From: Typhlomys cinereus
Lineage: Eukaryota > Chordata > Mammalia > Rodentia > Platacanthomyidae
Assembly: GCA_023101885.1 (NCBI GenBank)
Contig: JALPQD010000390.1
Span: 1,041,257-1,105,256, forward strand
Length of the DNA: 64,000 nt
Direction: 5' to 3'
A program made the position numbers and the translations under genes. Under the pieces are notes generated by a model, which was given only the letters and a program-made list of their open reading frames with translations, had not been told where the DNA came from and made no database searches. Positions 59,186 through 64,000 of this stretch are shown here, one piece after another. Within the stretch, counting starts at the first letter, position 1. Every line of letters begins with the position of its first letter.

Positions 59186-59385
59186 TCAGGGGCAAGTGAG
59201 ATAGTCCTGTAACTAAGACACCTGCTTATAAACTGAAGATTTGAGTTTGGTTCCTGGAAACATGCATGGTATATGGAAAGAACTGACTTGTGAATTGGAA
59301 TGCTGAAGTTGTTCTCTAACTTCTGCTGGTAATTTATTTTACAACAATTTTAATACCCATCACATATTTAAATATTATTATTTAG
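59186..59385 (+). repeat. B3/B4-like SINE, old
   Basis: 'gggcaagtgagatagtcctg', 'gatttgagtttggttcctgg' and 'gttgttctctaacttctgct' in sense order. Confidence 0.5.
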
Positions 59386-60320
59386 GATATAATGGAGGGC
59401 CTTCAAGTAGTGAATTATTTACCTAATTTGGAATTATTAACTTAAATGGGAATATTTAATAGGACCTGAAACTGAGAAAATTGTGGTCCTTAAGGAAAAA
59501 AAAAAAAGAAAAGAAGAGACTAAAATGGTAAAAGATAGATTATCTAGAAATATGTTTCACTTCAGTTGGGAAGAGCTTGGGAATTATGTATAATCAAATA
59601 ATATAACACATATTCATATGTGATTCCAAGACTTACAGCCATTTTTTCAAATCACAGAGTGCTAAATATGGACAACTTATTTGTATTTCCAAACTAAAAC
59701 ATTTCCTATACATAAACTAGATCAATAGAAAAATAGTTTTTTCTTCACTGAACATGTTTATATGATTATTTTGATTTTGCAATGTTATACGAAATGATTT
59801 CTAAGACATGGTAGTATACATCTGCCTCCACTGTCTGTGTCTGAGTTACCTGTTCTGACTTAATTGACTCTGAAAACCTTAAACTATAAACTTCATTGTA
59901 GTCACTTTTGAAGTACTAAAAAATTAAACCTTAAAGACATAAATTTGAATGATGATAAAATTCAGCCCACAACAAACATGAAAAGGAGATAATTTGTTGA
60001 ATTGATTGAAATAATGTGCATCTGAGCAGCAAAATTCTTTAAAAATTCTTACCTTAAGGCCAACAACAGTCAAAAAGTTCTTCATTTGGCTGGAAGATCT
60101 GTTTTCAAATTTTGCTCTACGGAAATAATATGAGTGGTTAAAAAGTAATACTAAAAGCTTTATAAGATCATTATTTGTTATAGAAAAAATGATAGAAACT
60201 AGAAAAAGAGTTTAAAATCTGTTAAGCAATTTTTACATGCACATACTTATGTGATTAAGTTAATTTTATTAATTTTGCAGAACTATGTAGAAGCTGCTAA
60301 AACAAAATGAAAACAGTGTT
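59386..60320. other. Intergenic, nothing recognised
   Basis: AT-rich. Confidence 0.4.
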
Positions 60321-60563
60321 AAGAATATATTCTGGGCTGTAGAGATGGCTCAGGGTTTAAAACTCTGCCTCTCAAGCAGAAGGTCCTGAGTTGGGATCCT
60401 AGGTGCCTCTTAAAAACATCAGGCAGAAATGACTGCAGCTTGCACTTCTGGAGCTGGTGGGCTCCAGGGAAATCCCAGACTAAAGCAAAAAAGGGGGTAG
60501 AAGAAATCCAGGATGATTCTCCAAGTCACCATTGGTCCTCCACAGGGACACACAGTGCCCTCT

Positions 60564-60610
<47 letters not shown>

Positions 60611-60650
60611 GCATGTACTAAAATAAAAATAAAAAAGAAAGAATATATTC
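60321..60650 (+). repeat. B2-superfamily SINE, A-rich subfamily, 12-bp target duplication
   Basis: 'aagaatatattc' at 60321-60332 and 60639-60650. Head 'tgggctgtagagatggctca', box B 'ggtcctgagttgggatcc', body, 'gggacacacagtgccctctg', (CA)n at 60566-60606 and an A-rich end. Best-preserved member of this subfamily here. Confidence 0.93.
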
Positions 60651-60689
60651 CATCACTACATTTCTATATGGAATTTAAAAAAATCAAAT

Positions 60690-61030
60690 GTATGCATACA
60701 CAGAGAGTAGAGAGAGTTTCTAGAGCCTGCAGATGGTTCATGGAGACTATTGGCTGACACAGACTAAAGAAAGTAATGCTTCCTGTAGGTAGAAAGACAG
60801 TACATCGAAGTGCACTATAGGCAGCTGTTATTATACCCATAGAATGAGCACCTACAGTGGAAACCTTTGGTTCTAAAGCTGAATGAGTGAAGGGAAATGC
60901 ACATATCAGTGGGGTGGCCCGAAAAGAAGTAATTTGATATGCCATGGAGACCTGAGCACTCACAAGAGTAGACAGGTCAGAGTGAACCCTGGGGTCCATA
61001 GAAGCACACAGACAGAAGGGTGGAGGGAGT
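60690..61030 (+). repeat. Old (Lx-like) L1 3' UTR, sense
   Basis: 'ctgacacagactaaagaaag', 'cagtggaaacctttggttct', 'tggagacctgagcactcaca' match 62640-62900 in the same order; related to 36336-36625 in antisense. Confidence 0.6.
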
Positions 61031-61039
61031 GGGAGAGGA

Positions 61040-61570
61040 TGAGATCATGAAATTTTCTGGCAAATGGATGGAACTGGGAACTTTAATATTAAATGAGATA
61101 TCTTAGACTCAGAAAATTAATCACTGCATATTCTCTTTAATATGCTGATTATTGAACTAATATCCTTGGCAATGTATTTGAATGGAAAACACTGTAAGGG
61201 CCAGAACACTCAAAAAGACTTAAGAGTGGGAAGGTAGAAAGGAATGATTATGGTGAAACCTTTTAAAGGGAGTTTTAGGATCTCAAGACAAAGGTGAGGG
61301 AGGGAACAATGGAAAAAATACATAGCTTGAAATGAGGGGATGGGAGACAGGAGGGACATGAGATAGGAATACAGGAGAAAGGAGATAGGAAGGACAAAGG
61401 GACTCACAGAAAAAAACCAAAACTTGTGAGAAACAACCCAAAGGAACATCCTATGCTGGTAATGTGTCAAAAAATATCTTTTAAAGAAACGAACAAGAAT
61501 GAGCAGTCCCTAAGCAGAGGAGCATAGAATGAGGAAAACAGGGAACAACAACAACAACAACAAAAAAGTC
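61040..61570 (+). repeat. LINE-1 ORF2 tail and 3' UTR, sense, old
   Basis: 'gcaaatggatggaactggga' and 'cttagactcagaaaattaat' encode a decayed GKWME...-EIS.TQK, the L1 ORF2 end. Purine-rich 3' UTR and (CAA)n at about 61546-61564 follow. Confidence 0.6.
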
Positions 61571-61675
61571 TTGAGCTGATCCACTTTGACCCTAGGGACA
61601 CAATTTACTAGAAATAACAGGAATGGCACTTCTAGATAAGATGATGGTCAGAGAAATCTTTAAAGGACCCTAAAC

Positions 61676-61711
61676 ATACGTACATACATACATACATATA
61701 TACATGCATAC

Positions 61712-61742
<31 letters not shown>

Positions 61743-61822
61743 TGCACACACACATACACACACACATATGTATACACACACACACACACACATACACATA
61801 TATACACAAAATATATATATGG
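61676..61822. repeat. Mixed (TACA)n/(CA)n/(TA)n microsatellite
   Basis: CATA steps, two or three (CA)n blocks and a terminal TA block. The cysteine/valine-rich open frame on the minus strand is a shadow. Confidence 0.9.
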
Positions 61823-61977
61823 TTCTTGGTTGCTCTCCAAAAACCATCAATAATGCCCTATTACTGAAGATACAACACAAATTGAATACAGTATATGGGC
61901 AAAGTGTGTCAGCTGAAACTGCTATGAGGAAACTTCTGAGGGAGAGAAATAATCACAAGCCCCATCAACAATATAAA

Positions 61978-62493
61978 ATCTTTTTTTATTATTTCTACTG
62001 ATACAACTTTAACAGGTACACCAGTCCCCTCCCTCCCTCCAACCTCCCACCTCCCTGTGCCCCCCTCCCCTCCCCCTCCCTCCTCATCCCCCAGAGCCTC
62101 TCCCTCCCATCCCCAGAGCATCCTTTAATGTGCATGTCAGACTTTCATCTGGGTCCTCCTCTCTGATGAGGTGCAAGGACCCAGCGGCATTTTCCAGAAC
62201 CCTTTCCTGCATTCCCCTTAAGCATAGGAACACTACTGTGGATGTCAATCCCTTGCCTCCAAGGATCTTAGTGCCTTTAGCAAATGCTAGAATTTGAGGG
62301 TAAATAGTGTGTTGGACAATTGTGCAGGGCATGCAAAGTCCAATTATGATTGCTTCGGCCCTAACTTGTGTGGAGTATGTTGTATATCATTACTCCTCCC
62401 ATCCTTGTGCTCTTACAATCTTACCGGCCCCTCTTCCGCAAATTTCCCTGAGCTTCTGGATGGGGAGAGATTAAACTGGCCTAGTTCCAGGTA
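61978..62493 (-). repeat. 5'-truncated LINE-1 3' UTR, antisense
   Basis: T-run, 'tttaacaggtacaccagtcc', C-rich tract, 'gcatcctttaatgtgcatgt', 'gaggtgcaaggacccagcgg', 'ttgcctccaaggatcttagt', 'agattaaactggcctagttc'. Close to the copies at 38588 and 44110. Target duplication not found. Confidence 0.85.
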
Positions 62494-62499
62494 GATCAC

Positions 62500-63010
62500 C
62501 ATGGCAACAGGTGAACACCAGTGTAATAATGGCATTATTACTAAGGAGACAACCAACAGCTTTCTGATTGGCTCAGAAACACCCACTTGTCAGAATGGTA
62601 TCCATCCCTATTACTGTAAATTAGAATAAGAACCAAAAAAATGGAAGGAAATAGATCAATAGGGAAGATAGCCAATAAACCTATAGGTAGGAAGATATCA
62701 AACTGCTCTGTAAACAGCTTATATTACACCCATAGAATGGGAACTCACAGTGGAAACCTTTGAGTCTAAAGCTGGGTGAGTGAAGGAAGCACACACATCA
62801 GTGGGATGGCCTGAAGAAAGGTAACTTGTTGTACTAGGGAGGCCTGAACCCCCATAGGAGTAGACAAGCCAGAGTGAACCGTGAGGTCCATTGAAGCATG
62901 TGGGCAGAAGAGTGGGAGGGAGTAGGAGGGAATAGTGTGGGAAGGGAGGGAATGGGAGCAAAGAGAGAGAGAAGGAAACTGGTATGTATACTCAATATGC
63001 CTGTTAAAAG
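62500..63010 (+). repeat. Old (Lx-like) L1 3' UTR, sense
   Basis: 'ggagacaaccaacagctttc', 'tgattggctcagaaacaccc', 'cagtggaaacctttgagtct', 'aggcctgaacccccatagga', then a G/A-rich tract and 'ggtatgtatactcaatatgc'. Confidence 0.6.
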
Positions 63011-64000
63011 TAGAAAAATTAATGAAAATAATTTGATCTGCTCTTAACTAGAAAAAGGAAGGGTTGTCATAAAAGGTGAGATTTGTGTAGGAAAAAGAAA
63101 AAAACACTTGTTATCTATTGTGATCTCCGAAACTAATTTGTGTGAAAAAGGACTTCAGGAGGAGGCAGGAGAGATAATGAGCGTTGGGATGAAAGAAAAT
63201 CAGAATGCAGTGCAACAATGTACAAAACTGAGAATATATTTAAGTTTTCATAAGGAGCTACTTGAAGTGTCATTATCTTTCTTCCTTTTGATATTTCACT
63301 TGGCATAAAGGAATGTGAAGTTAAAATTTCTAGACCCATCATGCAATTAAATTTAAGGGTTGCCCTTTGTGTTGAAAATATCTTAACCCAGATAATCTTA
63401 CAGGGGTCTGACAGCTAATCTGTTGGTTAATCCCACTATAGTCAAGATTAACTAATATAGACATTAGGTAGAAATTAGGAATATATAAATTGAAATTCTG
63501 TTAATAGTACCTTTCATTTTTTTCTTCTTACATAAACGACTATCTCTTAAAACACAGAAGCATCAAATCATGTCTGGATTTTAGTTATATATTTCCTAAC
63601 ATTGTCTCATAGAATATGGCCGGCCATCACTGTCAGGTGTGTAATGCTAGTAGAGACATCCATATACTCACCTGGGCTGAATTTATTCTGATAATAAACA
63701 TTCAGAACATGAAAATTCTTGACAAGAAAGTTGAGCAAAGATTATTGGTCCTAATGCATGTGTATATGAAGATATCAGAAGGGGAGTGGCAGCAAAAATA
63801 ACTGCATCAGCCACAAGAGACCATTCAAATAAAAATGAGAAACAAGGGCACTAATGTTCCATAGAGGTGGACAGCAAGTACCACCACCCACAAGTTTTCT
63901 GTTGCATGATCATGAAGACAAGGGTTCTCAGATGGCATTATAGTGACTGCTGCTTGCATCTGGAATCACACATAGATACACTCACTGCGTTTAATGGATT
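63011..64000. other. Intergenic, nothing recognised to the window end
   Basis: No coding signal or named repeat. Confidence 0.4.

Noticed and set aside
1..64000. CRISPR arrays, operons, prophage or bacterial mobile systems
   Set aside because: The window is mammalian nuclear DNA; the regular repeats are microsatellites and retrotransposons.

Overview
The window is mammalian nuclear DNA, almost certainly from a rodent. It is AT-rich and dense in B1-like, B3/B4-like and B2-superfamily SINEs, 5'-truncated LINE-1s and MT-type MaLR LTRs. Its only protein-coding genes are single-coding-exon olfactory receptors (ORs). The most recent SINE family has a B2-type tRNA head ('ggggctggagag') but a GC-rich body unlike the mouse or rat B2 I know, so I would not call this mouse or rat. 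I cannot name the species. The receptor subfamilies (OR8U, OR8J, OR8K) sit together in the human 11q12 cluster and in the mouse chromosome 2 class II OR cluster, so the window is probably the orthologous cluster.

Layout: every OR locus lies on the minus strand. In order: the N-terminal piece of an OR8U-like gene cut by the window edge (1-166); an intact OR8U-like gene (10844-11803); two OR8J-like genes (22839-23846 and 28343-29290), the first of which has lost its family start codon; an OR8K-like gene (39432-40382); a clear OR8K gene (49180-50121); a 307-bp internal fragment of an OR8K gene (52398-52704); and a full-length OR8J pseudogene with one nonsense codon (57489-58436). No other gene is supported. 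Almost all other open frames fall in SINE or LINE consensus, simple repeats, or frames antisense to the ORs.

The intact receptors are odorant-sensing GPCRs expected in the cilia of olfactory sensory neurons, signalling through Golf and adenylyl cyclase 3. They are not an operon; each should be transcribed alone from its own upstream exon(s). A polypyrimidine-AG splice acceptor lies 19-23 nt before the start of most copies, and exactly 19 nt before it in the three OR8J copies and the 39-kb gene.

Between the genes are retrotransposon insertions, several with target-site duplications that can be read directly. The most striking is a 5'-inverted (twin-primed) L1 at 6681-8298, lying inside a split MaLR LTR, with a 63-bp SINE head at its inversion junction. 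There is also an L1 nested inside an older L1 (44100-46450) with a 17-bp duplication. I found no undescribed gene system. The interesting signals are receptor birth and decay, and retrotransposition structures.
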